Shown: piece by piece, positions 27,595 through 36,820 of the stretch
Layout: every line of letters starts with the position of its first letter
Position numbering within the stretch: the first letter of the stretch is position 1
Origin: Alteromonas profundi
GTDB taxonomy: Bacteria > Pseudomonadota > Gammaproteobacteria > Enterobacterales > Alteromonadaceae
Reading direction: 5' to 3'
DNA: 64,000 nucleotides
Assembly: GCF_010500865.1 (NCBI RefSeq)
Contig: NZ_JAAAWN010000004.1
Span: 186,001-250,000 of the forward strand
Program-made: the position numbers and the translations under genes
Notes under the pieces: generated by a model
Told to the model about the DNA's origin: nothing
Databases searched by the model: none
The model's input: only the letters and a program-made list of their open reading frames with translations

Positions 27595-28719
27595 TTAATC
27601 GACCCAGTCTTCATCCGTGTCAAAAACGTCATTAACGTCAGAAAAGTGTAATTGTTGATATAAGTGTAAGTTTATTCGAACAGCCGTAGCATCTTGAGCA
27701 TTAGTTATGCCAAAATCGTCGCCTCGAGCTGCTAACTCTATCATTTGAGTGCCCCATAAACTCAACTCTTCAATCCAATAGTCTTGGTCCATCATCTCTT
27801 TTGCAATTTGCGAATAAAGCTCAGCCTTTTCTCCTTCACCTATATCAGAACTATCATCAAACTCCTCCCTGATAAATCGCCATTCGGTCTTGCAAGCATA
27901 GTCTATTCTTGGAGGAGGAGTACCACTTCCTCCTGCTAATTTTCCTGCCCTTGCGCTACCTCGATCCGAATAAACGATTTCATCAGAGCCTAATAAATCA
28001 GATATTTTTTGATAAAGTTGGCGTTCGTAGATCGAGGCTTCTCCATTATTTTGCCCAGAAAAACCATAAGGAAAGGACGTAGCGGACACTGCCAAATAGC
28101 ACTGAGGAAATTTTGCATGAATCATTTCCACAATATGTGCGTAGCCTTGAACCGAAGCTTCGTAAGAATGAGTAATATCTCCGAAGTCTATTACAAAAAG
28201 TGCATCTCCCAAGTCCGTCTTTTCTAGTTCATCTAATTGACTCACGAGTTGCTTTGTATTGACCTCATTCAACTTCAGATATACGCAGATCCTTCTACCT
28301 AAAGATTTCAACTTTTTTACCTGAGATTTGACTTGGGACAAATCATTTAATTGGACACATGGATGAATATGCTCAAATTGTTTGATGAACTGATACCAAT
28401 TGTCGTATCCATCATCGGAATTAGCTAACTCTATAATTTCTTTAAATACTTCGCGAGGCTCGTCTTTTACAGCCACTTCGCTGTATGCCCTTACTAGAAA
28501 ATCAGAGTCAATATCAGCAATAAAACGCCTATTACCGAACGAAGTTTTAATCCTAGCTAGCGCTTTATCAAGTGTTTTAGCAGAAGCCCAACCCTTTAGA
28601 GGAAACAAAGGCAGTAGATTATCTTTGTCTTTTTCTGGTAACTCTTCTAGAGCTTTCATTTCAGCACGACTAATTGATAGTACCGGTATATATTGATAAT
28701 CCTTATCAATCAAAAACAT
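27595..28719 (-). CDS. Beta-family protein (sce7725/Beta_protein-like)
   Basis: A 374-residue protein resembling the family annotated as Beta protein: N-terminal YIPVLSISRAEMKALEEL, a LLPLFPLKG strand, then repeated alpha/beta segments (ISRAEMKALEEL-like helix, FVIDFGDITHSYEAS, LAVSATSFPYGFSG), suggestive of a TIM-barrel-like fold. Molecular function is unknown. Members often neighbour ImmA/IrrE peptidases and sce7726 proteins in mobile DNA. It starts one base after the peptidase stop, so the two are co-translated. Confidence 0.7.
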   Translation of the reverse strand: MFLIDKDYQYIPVLSISRAEMKALEELPEKDKDNLLPLFPLKGWASAKTLDKALARIKTSFGNRRFIADIDSDFLVRAYSEVAVKDEPREVFKEIIELANSDDGYDNWYQFIKQFEHIHPCVQLNDLSQVKSQVKKLKSLGRRICVYLKLNEVNTKQLVSQLDELEKTDLGDALFVIDFGDITHSYEASVQGYAHIVEMIHAKFPQCYLAVSATSFPYGFSGQNNGEASIYERQLYQKISDLLGSDEIVYSDRGSARAGKLAGGSGTPPPRIDYACKTEWRFIREEFDDSSDIGEGEKAELYSQIAKEMMDQDYWIEELSLWGTQMIELAARGDDFGITNAQDATAVRINLHLYQQLHFSDVNDVFDTDEDWVD

Positions 28720-28720
28720 A

Positions 28721-29227
28721 TTAGAGTTTCCCTAACCTTATTTTTAACGCTGTTGTAGATACTTCAAGGTCTCTTGCTACAGATTCGTATTTTCTTTCTT
28801 CATCCACAATATCTTCATACTCGTGAAGCTTTTCCATTGTTAAATGATATGGCATCAATATATCAGCAGCTAATCTATTCGCTTGAGCCTCTAAAGTATC
28901 TGACAACGATGATCTGTAAAGAATATCATCAACAATGCCATCACCTATTCTATCGCGATGCAAAAGCATATGGCCGATTTCGTGAGCAAGAGTAAAACGT
29001 TGTCTAGGCTTACTATCATGACGATTTATCCTGATCAATATCTGCCCATCTGTCTCCTTTATCTCCCCACTAATTCCTGCTTTAAGTGTCGCACTCTTAA
29101 CAGAAGCTCCCAGTTCCTTTGCAATTTTACCCACTTGAATTGGCGCAGTTTGATGGTATTTACTTATGACTGAGCGTTCCGTGTTATTAAGGGATGCCCA
29201 TTCTGGGGAAAAGTTTCCTGATTTCAT
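28721..29227 (-). CDS. ImmA/IrrE-family metallopeptidase
   Basis: A 168-residue zinc peptidase. The zinc site is FTLAHEIGHMLLHRD (His82, Glu83, His86), with the third ligand Glu113 in EAQANRLAADILMP, exactly the family pattern. ImmA cleaves a phage-type repressor and IrrE cleaves DdrO, so such proteins usually respond to DNA damage and destroy a regulator. No XRE-type repressor sits beside it here, so its substrate is unknown. It overlaps the upstream membrane gene by four bases and is tightly followed by the Beta-family gene. Confidence 0.85.
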   Translation of the reverse strand: MKSGNFSPEWASLNNTERSVISKYHQTAPIQVGKIAKELGASVKSATLKAGISGEIKETDGQILIRINRHDSKPRQRFTLAHEIGHMLLHRDRIGDGIVDDILYRSSLSDTLEAQANRLAADILMPYHLTMEKLHEYEDIVDEERKYESVARDLEVSTTALKIRLGKL

Positions 29228-29886
29228 TCTTCATTGCCCGTATCTGATTCGTGATCAGAAGTATCGAATTGAATGTCGCGATAGATAACTTTTGCTACAG
29301 CTTCCAGTAAAAACTTTCTCACAGGTGCTAGGTTTTTATACTCTGCCGAATTTTTATCAAACAGCGCCTTGTTGCTAAAGAGAGCTTGAAGTTCTGCTCT
29401 TGTAGAATCATGAATTTTCGCTGCAACTTGCTCGTTTGCAACTTCGTTAGCAGTATCTTTAGCAGAATCTAATACTTTCTTATATCCTACGAAAGAAAAT
29501 AAGGCCACTACCACACCTAATACTGTCACTATAACAGCTACGCAAGCTAAAAGAATTCCACTCCATTCAGCAAAACTTAACTTATTTGAATGCTCTGCAT
29601 TTTTATCGGCAAGCGCATCTAAACTGGATTCCAAATCGCCCAATTTTTTGATGAGCAGCTCATTTTCAGATTTAAGTTCAGTGATTCTTTGCTTATATGA
29701 TTCGTTAAGGAGTGACAGAGCTGGTGAGTTTTTGTTTTGCAACAAAACGTCATTGGGCTTTGTTGGATTTTCATTTCCACTGTTTGCGAAAGATGTATTG
29801 CTTAATATTATTAAACATATAAAAAATAATACTCTAACAACCAACATATTGCTTCCCTTCATGTTAATTGTACTAACGACTTTCAT
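29224..29886 (-). CDS. Membrane-anchored coiled-coil protein
   Basis: About 220 residues from the ATG at 29886, which has AAGGAG seven bases upstream. It has an N-terminal signal-like hydrophobic segment (LVVRVLFFICLIILSNTSFA), an extracytoplasmic coiled coil (ESYKQRITELKSENELLIKK, continuing to LDALADKNAEHSN), one membrane helix (GILLACVAVIVTVLGVVVAL), and a cytoplasmic tail (YKKVLDSAKDTANEVANEQV onward). It begins the three-gene operon with ImmA/IrrE and Beta proteins. It could be the sensor or the membrane effector of that group; no family is recognised. Confidence 0.6.
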   Translation of the reverse strand: MKVVSTINMKGSNMLVVRVLFFICLIILSNTSFANSGNENPTKPNDVLLQNKNSPALSLLNESYKQRITELKSENELLIKKLGDLESSLDALADKNAEHSNKLSFAEWSGILLACVAVIVTVLGVVVALFSFVGYKKVLDSAKDTANEVANEQVAAKIHDSTRAELQALFSNKALFDKNSAEYKNLAPVRKFLLEAVAKVIYRDIQFDTSDHESDTGNEE

Positions 29887-29962
29887 CCATTTCTCCTTGA
29901 AGTACATCTTACACTGAATTTATATTAATTAGATTTTTAAAGCTAGTTCAGATAATCACCGC

Positions 29963-29986
29963 CTGCTACACATTTGCTACATATTT
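29963..29986. repeat. Direct repeat near attR (putative arm site)
   Basis: Matches 20348-20371 with one difference in 24 bases (ACACATTT instead of ACATATTT in the first half) and in the same orientation, 44 bases inside the attR core. With its partner it is the best candidate for the integrase or accessory-protein arm sites of the element. Confidence 0.5.
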
Positions 29987-30030
29987 CAAAAAGGGGGTTT
30001 TTAGAAAAAAGAGGTTAGGCTGCAGCCCTT

Positions 30031-30081
30031 TAAAAATGGCGCACCCGATAGGATTCGAACCTATGACCTTTGCCTCCGGAG
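30031..30081. repeat. attR: 3' half of tRNA-Arg(CCG) supplied by the element
   Basis: Exact 51-base copy of 20155-20205. Here it is continuous with the tRNA 5' half, so the element restores the gene on integration. Crossover must have taken place within these bases, which span the anticodon loop, T arm and CCA end. Confidence 0.95.
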
Positions 30082-30113
30082 GGCAACGCTCTATCCAGCT
30101 GAGCTACGGGTGC
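30037..30113 (-). tRNA. tRNA-Arg (anticodon CCG)
   Basis: 77 nt on the minus strand with an encoded CCA. Acceptor stem GCACCCG pairs with CGGGTGC; the D arm is TAGCTCAGCTGGATAGAG, the anticodon stem TTGCC/GGCAA encloses CTCCGGA (CCG), and the T loop is GTTCGAATC. It decodes CGG. It is the attachment site of the element, with its 3' part inside the 51-bp repeat. Confidence 0.97.
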
Positions 30114-30357
30114 GTGGGAGGATGGTTTAAGTAGGATTTCGTTAATCCCTACCCTCAAACGCGGCGTAATGATACTGATGCAGGGCCCTTGCATCAACTG
30201 GTTTATGCAAAACTCTTTCTAGTTGTTGGTTTTAATGTATTAAAAATCCTTACTTTTTATAGGTAAATGGCAGCAAACAGTTGTTCGACCATGAATTACC
30301 GTTATAATCTGGCCAGATTACTTTAAATGTAAAGTTCATGATTGCCTGGAGACAGAT

Positions 30358-30765
30358 GTGAAATTGAAAACCTGGTTTACCGTTGCAGCTACAGCACTAA
30401 CTGTGTTTGCTGCGCAAGCACAAGAAATGAGTGACGAAGAAATTGCCAATCGTATTAAGCCTACGGGTCAAGTACATGTGGCGGGCGCTGAAGCGGCTGG
30501 AAATACCGCAGCAGCAGGCGGCGCTAAGTCAGGCGAAGATGTTTACAACTCTGCCTGTGTGGCTTGTCACGCATCGGGCGTATTGGGCGCACCTAAAGTA
30601 CACGTTGCCGCCGACTGGCAGCCTCGTTTAGACGAACGTGGCCTAGACGGTGTATGGCAAAACGCACTAAATGGTATTAACGCTATGCCTCCGCGTGGTA
30701 CGTGTGCAAGCTGTTCAGATGATGAAATTAAAGCGGCAATTGAATACATGGTGGAAGGCATTTAA
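30358..30765 (+). CDS. Cytochrome c5-type monohaem cytochrome c
   Basis: A 135-residue periplasmic protein with signal peptide (TWFTVAATALTVFAAQAQ). The haem site is CVACH near residue 62; the axial Met is in AMPPRG, and the following CASC provides the disulfide typical of cytochrome c5. It starts at GTG, preceded by GGAGA; the ATG two bases upstream runs straight into a stop. It should carry electrons in respiration. It is the first core gene after the tRNA. Confidence 0.9.
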   Translation: MKLKTWFTVAATALTVFAAQAQEMSDEEIANRIKPTGQVHVAGAEAAGNTAAAGGAKSGEDVYNSACVACHASGVLGAPKVHVAADWQPRLDERGLDGVWQNALNGINAMPPRGTCASCSDDEIKAAIEYMVEGI

Positions 30766-30873
30766 GCCTGCAATTTGCATTGCAATTCGCCGAAAAAAGT
30801 AGCGCTTTCTGGTCGGATCGGTTAGTTTAAATAGAATTAAAATAACGAATTCTTATACTAACCGGCGATCGGA

Positions 30874-33477
30874 ATGTCATCAGAATCATACAAGCATGAG
30901 TTAACTGAAGAAGAGTTACGGGAACTGATTCCCCAACTTCAACAGCTCACTGATAAATATAAGCGCGCTGAACGAGTTCAGAAGGCGCTTTTTGACATTT
31001 CTGAACTGGCCAGTTCTGTTAGTCACCTTTCCCACCTTTATTCTGCTATTCATGAAATTATTGGCGATTTTATGAATGCCGACAATTTCTTTGTTGCCTT
31101 TTACGAAGAAGATAACAGCCTTATTGATTTTGCTTACTTTGTTGATGAATTCGACGAGCAAGCCGTGTCGCAAATGCCTGCCGAAGATTTGATGGACGGC
31201 ATGACAGGGTTTATCTTACGTACCGGTGAACACCTATTTTATAAGCGTAGCGAAGAACAAAAGTTTGCGAAAGAACACGGTATTAAGCTTGTGGGTTCGC
31301 AGCCTTACGAGCTATTAGGCGTACCGTTAAAGCGTGGCAGCCAGGTAATTGGTGCCATGGTAATACAAACCTACGACGACACAGTTAACTATCGCCAAGA
31401 AGACTTAGAGGTGTTGTTGTTTGTGTCGCAGCACATTGTTACCACGGTGGATAGGGTAAAAAACCGTGAGCTTACCGAGCGTACTATTCGTGAACGTACC
31501 CGTCAGCTGCGTAAAATTAATGATGACTTACAAGAAGAAATTCTTGAGCGCCAGAAGGTAGAAGCGTTACAGCAAGCGTTGTTTGAAATATCGGAGCTTG
31601 CAGCTAACCTTGAAGGCGACATGACAGACTTTTATTCTAGTCTGCATGGTATTTTAGCGCGCCTAATTAGTGCGCCTAACTGCTTTATTTGTATTTTAAG
31701 TGAAGATCGCCAGCATTTAGAATTTCCTTACTTTAGCGACAAAGTGGATGACAAGGTTAAGTCGCGCCCGTTGGGGCTGGGGCTTACCGAATTTGTACTA
31801 CGCACGGGTCAGGCTGAACTGATTAACCCACCACGGGTGCTAGAGTTGGCTGAGGCCGGCGAAATTGACGTAACCGTGGCGCAAAACATGTTAAATAGCG
31901 CGAACTCGTGGTTGGGTTCACCGCTTATTGTAGATGGCGAGATATCTGGGGTTATTGCGGTACAAACCTATGGTAAACACGCCAAATACAACTCTCGAGA
32001 CTTAGAGCTGTTACGCTTTGTATCCCATCACATTGCGGTAACCATGGAGCGTAAACGTAGCACTGAGGCTATTCAGCGTTACAACAGTGAATTGGAAGCG
32101 CGGGTAAAAGAGCGTACCGCCGAATTAGACCGCACTAACTCATATCTCAAACAACAAATAGAAGAACGTAAAGAGATTGAGTTAAAGCTTATTCACGATG
32201 CGCACCACGACTCGCTTACCGACCTTCCAAACCGCGCTATGTTTACCAGCCGCTTAGAGCTGGCTATTGCCAGCAAGCAGCGCTACCAAGACAATTATTT
32301 TGCGGTGCTGTTTATCGATTTAGACCGCTTTAAAGTTATTAACGATACCCTAGGTCATCATGCGGGAGACGAGTTCTTAGTTGAAGTTGCCCGCCGTATT
32401 GGCATTTGTATTCGCGGTCATGACTTGCTTGCACGCTTAGGCGGCGACGAATTTGTGGTACTGCTCGATAATTTTGATGATATCTCTGATGTTGAAGAAG
32501 TGGCCTCGCGTATTATCAAATCTATCTCCGACCCTTTCATTTTAGAAGGCCGAGAAATGTACTCAGGCGCCAGTGTAGGCATTGCTCACCTTGAGCCTTA
32601 TTACAATAGCGCCGATGAAGTACTGCGTGACGCCGATGCTGCTATGTATCAGGCTAAAACCTTAGGCCGTGGGCGTTATGTCATGTTTGATAAAAGCATG
32701 CGCGATAGGCTTATAGAAGAGCTTGAGCTTGAAAATGAATTTCGTCGTGCCATGCGGGGTGAAGGCTTCAACTATTTCTTGCAGCCGGTGATAGATTTAC
32801 GCGACGACTCTGTGCTGTACCATGAAATGTATGTGAAATGGACACACCCAGAATACGGTAGAATTAACCGCGCCCAATTACGTGAAGTGTGTGAGCAGGC
32901 AGGGTTAACCCTTGAGTTAGATTTACTGCAATTACGTAAAGCCTGTGAGTTGCTACAACATTGGCGCGAGCCGGGCCAAGTATCTGGCCGTGTAGCGGTA
33001 AACATTTCAATTAACCATCTTTTGCAGGCCTCTATGGTAAATAAGATGGTGGCGTTGGTAGAAGAGTTTAAGGTGTCGCCTCACGAATTGGTATTTGAGT
33101 TTGATGAGCACGACCTAAACCGCCGCTCTCAGTTTATTTTACCGGCTATCAAGAAGCTAAAACGGGCGGGAATTACCCTGGTGCTAGATAACTTTGGTAG
33201 TGGCTTGGCAAGTTTAAGTTACTTATTTGCTTACCCCTTCGACTTTATAAAGGTTGATCACCGATTTGTGAAATCGCTGCCCCGTTCACAGCGTAATTTA
33301 AAACTTATTCAGTCGGTAATGCTTATTTCAGAGCACCTTAAATTTAGTGTAATTGCCGAGGGCGTAGATGCCAGCGCGCAACTTACCGCACTTACTGAAA
33401 TTGGCTGTACGTACGGCCAAGGCAAGGTGCTACGACGGGCATCGCAAGTAGACGTAAAAGAACTTGTCGCAAAATAA
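30874..33477 (+). CDS. GAF-GAF-GGDEF protein with degenerate EAL domain
   Basis: An 867-residue cytoplasmic signalling protein with an N-terminal helix, two GAF-type sensor domains (about 40-200 and 235-400) joined by coiled coils, GGDEF (about 435-595) and an EAL-like domain (about 615-860). The GGDEF site is intact (RLGGDEFVVL) with an upstream RxxD inhibitory site (RGHD), so diguanylate cyclase activity is expected. The EAL part has lost key residues: EAL reads HEMYV, DDFGTG reads DNFGSG, and ITE is replaced in VFEFDEHDL. It is therefore probably not a phosphodiesterase but may bind c-di-GMP. Convergent with rep. Confidence 0.88.
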   Translation: MSSESYKHELTEEELRELIPQLQQLTDKYKRAERVQKALFDISELASSVSHLSHLYSAIHEIIGDFMNADNFFVAFYEEDNSLIDFAYFVDEFDEQAVSQMPAEDLMDGMTGFILRTGEHLFYKRSEEQKFAKEHGIKLVGSQPYELLGVPLKRGSQVIGAMVIQTYDDTVNYRQEDLEVLLFVSQHIVTTVDRVKNRELTERTIRERTRQLRKINDDLQEEILERQKVEALQQALFEISELAANLEGDMTDFYSSLHGILARLISAPNCFICILSEDRQHLEFPYFSDKVDDKVKSRPLGLGLTEFVLRTGQAELINPPRVLELAEAGEIDVTVAQNMLNSANSWLGSPLIVDGEISGVIAVQTYGKHAKYNSRDLELLRFVSHHIAVTMERKRSTEAIQRYNSELEARVKERTAELDRTNSYLKQQIEERKEIELKLIHDAHHDSLTDLPNRAMFTSRLELAIASKQRYQDNYFAVLFIDLDRFKVINDTLGHHAGDEFLVEVARRIGICIRGHDLLARLGGDEFVVLLDNFDDISDVEEVASRIIKSISDPFILEGREMYSGASVGIAHLEPYYNSADEVLRDADAAMYQAKTLGRGRYVMFDKSMRDRLIEELELENEFRRAMRGEGFNYFLQPVIDLRDDSVLYHEMYVKWTHPEYGRINRAQLREVCEQAGLTLELDLLQLRKACELLQHWREPGQVSGRVAVNISINHLLQASMVNKMVALVEEFKVSPHELVFEFDEHDLNRRSQFILPAIKKLKRAGITLVLDNFGSGLASLSYLFAYPFDFIKVDHRFVKSLPRSQRNLKLIQSVMLISEHLKFSVIAEGVDASAQLTALTEIGCTYGQGKVLRRASQVDVKELVAK

Positions 33478-33495
33478 CTTACTCGTCTTTACTAC

Positions 33496-35514
33496 CTAAT
33501 CTTTATTACCCAAAATACCCCGTAAATTAGCAATTCCCACCTGCGCTTTTTGTTGGCGCTCTTCTTTGGTTACTTTCGGTTTATTGCTTTCCCATTGAAT
33601 GTCATCGGGGGGTAGTTCGAATAAGAACCGACTGGGTTCTGGCTGTAGAACCTCTCCAAACTGCCTGCGCTCTTTGGCCAAGCTAAAGATAAGCTCGCGC
33701 TGAGCGCGGGTAATGCCCACATAGGCTAAGCGGCGCTCTTCTTCTACGTTATCTTCATCAATACTGCTTTGGTGAGGCAATAGGCCTTCTTCCATCCCCA
33801 CTAAAAACACAATAGGAAACTCTAGGCCTTTACTGGCGTGAAGGGTCATTAGTTGCACTTGATCGCCTTCGCCGTCGTCTTCACCACGCTCCATCATGTC
33901 GCGAAGAATAAGCCGGTTAACAACTTCGGTAAGGTTCATGGGGCTATCTAGTTCGTTACCTTCTAGCATGTCGGTAACCCAGCCAAATAGCGTACTTACG
34001 TTGGCCATGGCCATTTCTGCCGCTTTTGGGCTAGCGCTATGCTCGTATAGCCACTCTTCATAGCCCATGGTGCGTATCATACTGCGTACGGCGTCTGCGG
34101 TATCGCCGCGCTGCGCATTATCAGCCAGTTCAACTATCCAGCGGGAAAACCCCGATACGGCATCAAAGGCTTTACCCGTTAATACGCTGTTTAGGTTGGG
34201 ATGGGTAGCTGCCTCAAACATGGGTACACCTAGGCTGTTAGCAAAATTACCCAGTTTTTCTAAGGTGGCTCGCCCTATTCCGCGCCCTGGGGTATTAATT
34301 ACCCTAAGTAGGGCATTATCGTCGTCTTGGTTTACCAGTAAACGCAAGTACGCCATGATGTCTTTTACTTCAGCGCGCCCAAAGAACGACATTCCGCCAC
34401 TAATTTTATACGGGATGCGGTTGCTCATAAGCAGCTTTTCAAACAAGCGGCTTTGATGGTTGCCTCGATACAAAATAGCGTAGTCTTTAAACTTTGTGCC
34501 GTTCATAAACTTGTGGGCCAGCAATTCTGCTACCACCCGCTCAGCCTCATGCTCTTCATTTTTCGCTTCAATAACGCGTAGCGCTTCACCGTATTGCAGT
34601 TCACTGAACAGGGTTTTATCAAACAAGTGAGGGTTATTTTGAATAAGGATGTTAGCGCAGTGCAATATACGCCCCGAAGAGCGATAGTTTTGTTGTAGTT
34701 TCACTACGTTTAAGCGAGGAAAGTCTTGTTGTAGCAAATGCAAATTTTGTGGCTTTGCGCCGCGCCATGAGTAAATAGACTGATCGTCGTCGCCTACCAC
34801 TGTAAAGCGAGCACGCTCACCCACGAGTAGCTTTACCAATTCGTACTGGCTGGTGTTGGTATCCTGATACTCATCTACTAGTAGGTAACGAATTTTACTT
34901 TGCCATTTACTGCGCACTGTTTCGTTAGTTTTAAGCAATAAGGTAGGCAGCAAAATAAGGTCGTCGAAATCCAGTGCGTTATACGCTTTTAAGTTATCTT
35001 GATAGCGTCGATAGGCCTGTGCAAACTCTTGCTCGCCACTGCTTTGTGCTTGTTTTAGCAAGGCGTCGGGTAACACAAGGTCGTTTTTCCAGTTTGAAAT
35101 GCAGCTTTGTAGCAGCGATAACTGATCTTTATCGCCGTCTATGGTGTCTTTAGTTAAGTCGTTTAACAGCGCCAGTGAATCTTTGTCATCAAACAATGAA
35201 AAGCCGGGCTTTAAGCCAAGGTCTTTAACATGGGCTTTAATAATATTTAGGCCAAGGGTATGGAAGGTAGACACCTTTAAACCTCGGGCTTCAGGCTTAC
35301 CCAGGGTTTGCGCCACCCGCTCTTTCATTTCACGCGCCGCTTTATTGGTGAAGGTAACGGCGGCGATATAGCGTGCAGGCATGTCGCAATTTCTTACTAA
35401 ATGCGCAATTTTATTGGTAATTACTCTGGTTTTACCACTGCCTGCCCCCGCCAGCACCAAACAAGGGCCAGATACAAAAGTGACTGCGGATTCTTGCGCT
35501 TCGTTTAGTTTCAT
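33496..35514 (-). CDS. rep: ATP-dependent DNA helicase Rep
   Basis: 672 residues, essentially the length of E. coli Rep (673), with matching start [11 protein letters not shown]. Superfamily 1A motifs are present: Walker [18 protein letters not shown] near residue 15, [20 protein letters not shown] near 215, [14 protein letters not shown], and [17 protein letters not shown] with GITRAQ near 565-610. It is a 3'-5' translocase that removes proteins and helps forks restart. The gene is divergent from ubiK and converges with the GAF-GGDEF gene. Confidence 0.95.
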   Translation of the reverse strand: MKLNEAQESAVTFVSGPCLVLAGAGSGKTRVITNKIAHLVRNCDMPARYIAAVTFTNKAAREMKERVAQTLGKPEARGLKVSTFHTLGLNIIKAHVKDLGLKPGFSLFDDKDSLALLNDLTKDTIDGDKDQLSLLQSCISNWKNDLVLPDALLKQAQSSGEQEFAQAYRRYQDNLKAYNALDFDDLILLPTLLLKTNETVRSKWQSKIRYLLVDEYQDTNTSQYELVKLLVGERARFTVVGDDDQSIYSWRGAKPQNLHLLQQDFPRLNVVKLQQNYRSSGRILHCANILIQNNPHLFDKTLFSELQYGEALRVIEAKNEEHEAERVVAELLAHKFMNGTKFKDYAILYRGNHQSRLFEKLLMSNRIPYKISGGMSFFGRAEVKDIMAYLRLLVNQDDDNALLRVINTPGRGIGRATLEKLGNFANSLGVPMFEAATHPNLNSVLTGKAFDAVSGFSRWIVELADNAQRGDTADAVRSMIRTMGYEEWLYEHSASPKAAEMAMANVSTLFGWVTDMLEGNELDSPMNLTEVVNRLILRDMMERGEDDGEGDQVQLMTLHASKGLEFPIVFLVGMEEGLLPHQSSIDEDNVEEERRLAYVGITRAQRELIFSLAKERRQFGEVLQPEPSRFLFELPPDDIQWESNKPKVTKEERQQKAQVGIANLRGILGNKD

Positions 35515-35625
35515 TGCCTTCCTAACATTAAGTCGGTGTGTGGTATCACGGTTTTCATTGCAAGATATGGCGATGCCGATAGAATAGATGCCATACTTTT
35601 ACGCTGCGCATTATAAGGGAATTCC

Positions 35626-35874
35626 ATGTTGGATCCGAAAAAACTCGAAGATTTAGCCAAACAGATTGCAGATGCTGTTCCACCGGGCGTTCGTAATATG
35701 GCAGAAGGAGCAGAAGGTAAGATTAAGCAGGTGCTACAAACACAGCTTTCTAAGCTTGATCTTGTTACCCGCGAAGAATTTGATATTCAAAGCCAAGTGC
35801 TTATACGTACACGTGAAAAGCTTGATGCAATGGAAACCCGCATTGCCGAGCTTGAAAGTAAGCACAGCGATTAA
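35626..35874 (+). CDS. ubiK: Ubiquinone biosynthesis accessory factor UbiK
   Basis: An 82-residue BMFP/YqiC-type protein: an N-terminal amphipathic segment (LDPKKLEDLAKQIADAVPPG) and a C-terminal coiled coil (LDAMETRIAELESKH) that trimerises. UbiK helps the aerobic ubiquinone assembly complex with UbiJ and binds membrane lipid. AAGGGA precedes the ATG. Its closeness to ubiA and ubiC, although on the opposite strand, agrees with the assignment. Confidence 0.9.
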   Translation: MLDPKKLEDLAKQIADAVPPGVRNMAEGAEGKIKQVLQTQLSKLDLVTREEFDIQSQVLIRTREKLDAMETRIAELESKHSD

Positions 35875-35888
35875 GCTTAGCCTAAAAA

Positions 35889-35909
35889 GGCCAGTTAAAA
35901 ACACTGGCC
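35889..35909. terminator. Weak bidirectional terminator between ubiK and ubiA
   Basis: GGCCAG (35889-35894) pairs with CTGGCC (35904-35909) around a 9-base loop; A-rich sequence on the left and a broken T-tract (CTTGCTTTG) on the right follow. It sits between two convergent genes. Confidence 0.5.
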
Positions 35910-35947
35910 CTTGCTTTGCTCGGCTGGTGCATATAGGGCAATAGCGG

Positions 35948-36820
35948 TTAACTTACCCAGAAGTTCACTAGCATACCTACCGCAATAGTTAAGCCTACAT
36001 AGTGGTTTTCAAGAAATGCAGTAAAGCACCCTTCTTTTTGTCTACGTTTAATAAACTGATACTGCCTAACAAACAGCAATGCCGTAAACATTAGCGCCAC
36101 ATAGTAGGGCCAATGGGCTGCTATTGTCTGCCCTATGCCATACAGTATTACAAGGGTAGCTAGTTGAAGGCCTATAACAATGGCTACGTCATAGCGCCCA
36201 AAACGTATAGCGGTAGATTTAATGCCTATTTTAATATCATCGTCTCTATCTACCATAGCGTACATAGTGTCGTAGGCCACAGTCCAAAGCAGGTTTGCAA
36301 TAAACAACCACCAGCCGTAGGTGGGTACTGTTTCTAATACCGCCATAAAGCCCATAGGTATTGCCCAACCAAACGCCGCCCCAAGTACTACTTGCGGAAA
36401 ATGGGTGTAGCGCTTCATAAAGGGGTAGCTGGCGGCCAAAAGTAGCGCCACCAGCGATAATGCAATTGTTTGCCAATTCAGCATTATCACCAAAAGAAAA
36501 GCCACTAGTATATGTAGCGAAAATAAGCTTAACGCTTCACTCGGTGTTACTTCACCACTAGGTAACGGGCGGTTTTCGGTGCGCGCTACGCTTCCATCTA
36601 GGTTTCTATCGGCATAGTCGTTAATAACGCAGCCCGCCGAGCGCATAACGACTACTCCGGCAACAAAGATAAGCGTAACACCTAATGCAGGAAGGCCTTC
36701 AGAAGCCAGAATTAATGCCCACAAAGTAGGCCATAACAATAGATAAATGCCGATAGGTTTATCAATACGCATTAAGCGTATGTAAGCCGGCAGGTGCGCT
36801 CGGGTTAAGTTAAATTTCAT
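35948..36820 (-). CDS. ubiA: 4-hydroxybenzoate octaprenyltransferase UbiA
   Basis: 290 residues of membrane-embedded prenyltransferase with about eight helices. The two Asp-rich sites are visible: INDYADRNLDGSVARTENRPLP in part (NDYADRNLD, near residue 68) and YAMVDRDDDIKIGIKSTA (near 190). It attaches the polyprenyl tail to 4-hydroxybenzoate in ubiquinone synthesis. It overlaps the 3' end of ubiC by 11 bases, as in the usual ubiCA operon. Confidence 0.95.
   Translation of the reverse strand: MKFNLTRAHLPAYIRLMRIDKPIGIYLLLWPTLWALILASEGLPALGVTLIFVAGVVVMRSAGCVINDYADRNLDGSVARTENRPLPSGEVTPSEALSLFSLHILVAFLLVIMLNWQTIALSLVALLLAASYPFMKRYTHFPQVVLGAAFGWAIPMGFMAVLETVPTYGWWLFIANLLWTVAYDTMYAMVDRDDDIKIGIKSTAIRFGRYDVAIVIGLQLATLVILYGIGQTIAAHWPYYVALMFTALLFVRQYQFIKRRQKEGCFTAFLENHYVGLTIAVGMLVNFWVS

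Larger units (their letters stand above)
20155..30081. mobile_element. 9.9-kb integrative element in tRNA-Arg(CCG)
   Basis: The unit between equivalent positions of the two 51-bp repeats is 9,876 bp. It contains a P4-type tyrosine integrase next to attL, an AlpA-like regulator, a rolling-circle replication initiator of the P2 gpA type, and cargo that looks defence-related. No head, tail, relaxase or type IV secretion genes are visible, so it would need a helper for transfer. By eye, the cargo is more AT-rich than the flanking core genes. It may be a phage satellite or a small integrative element that replicates after excision. Confidence 0.9.

Noticed and set aside
28721-29227. A standard ImmA-XRE regulatory pair or a toxin-antitoxin pair
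   Set aside because: No XRE-type protein or small antitoxin is next to the peptidase; the partners are a membrane protein and a Beta-family protein.
33496-35514. Open frames opposite the rep gene
   Set aside because: Several long antisense frames exist, but they lack ribosome-binding sites and domain patterns; they are by-products of rep codon usage.
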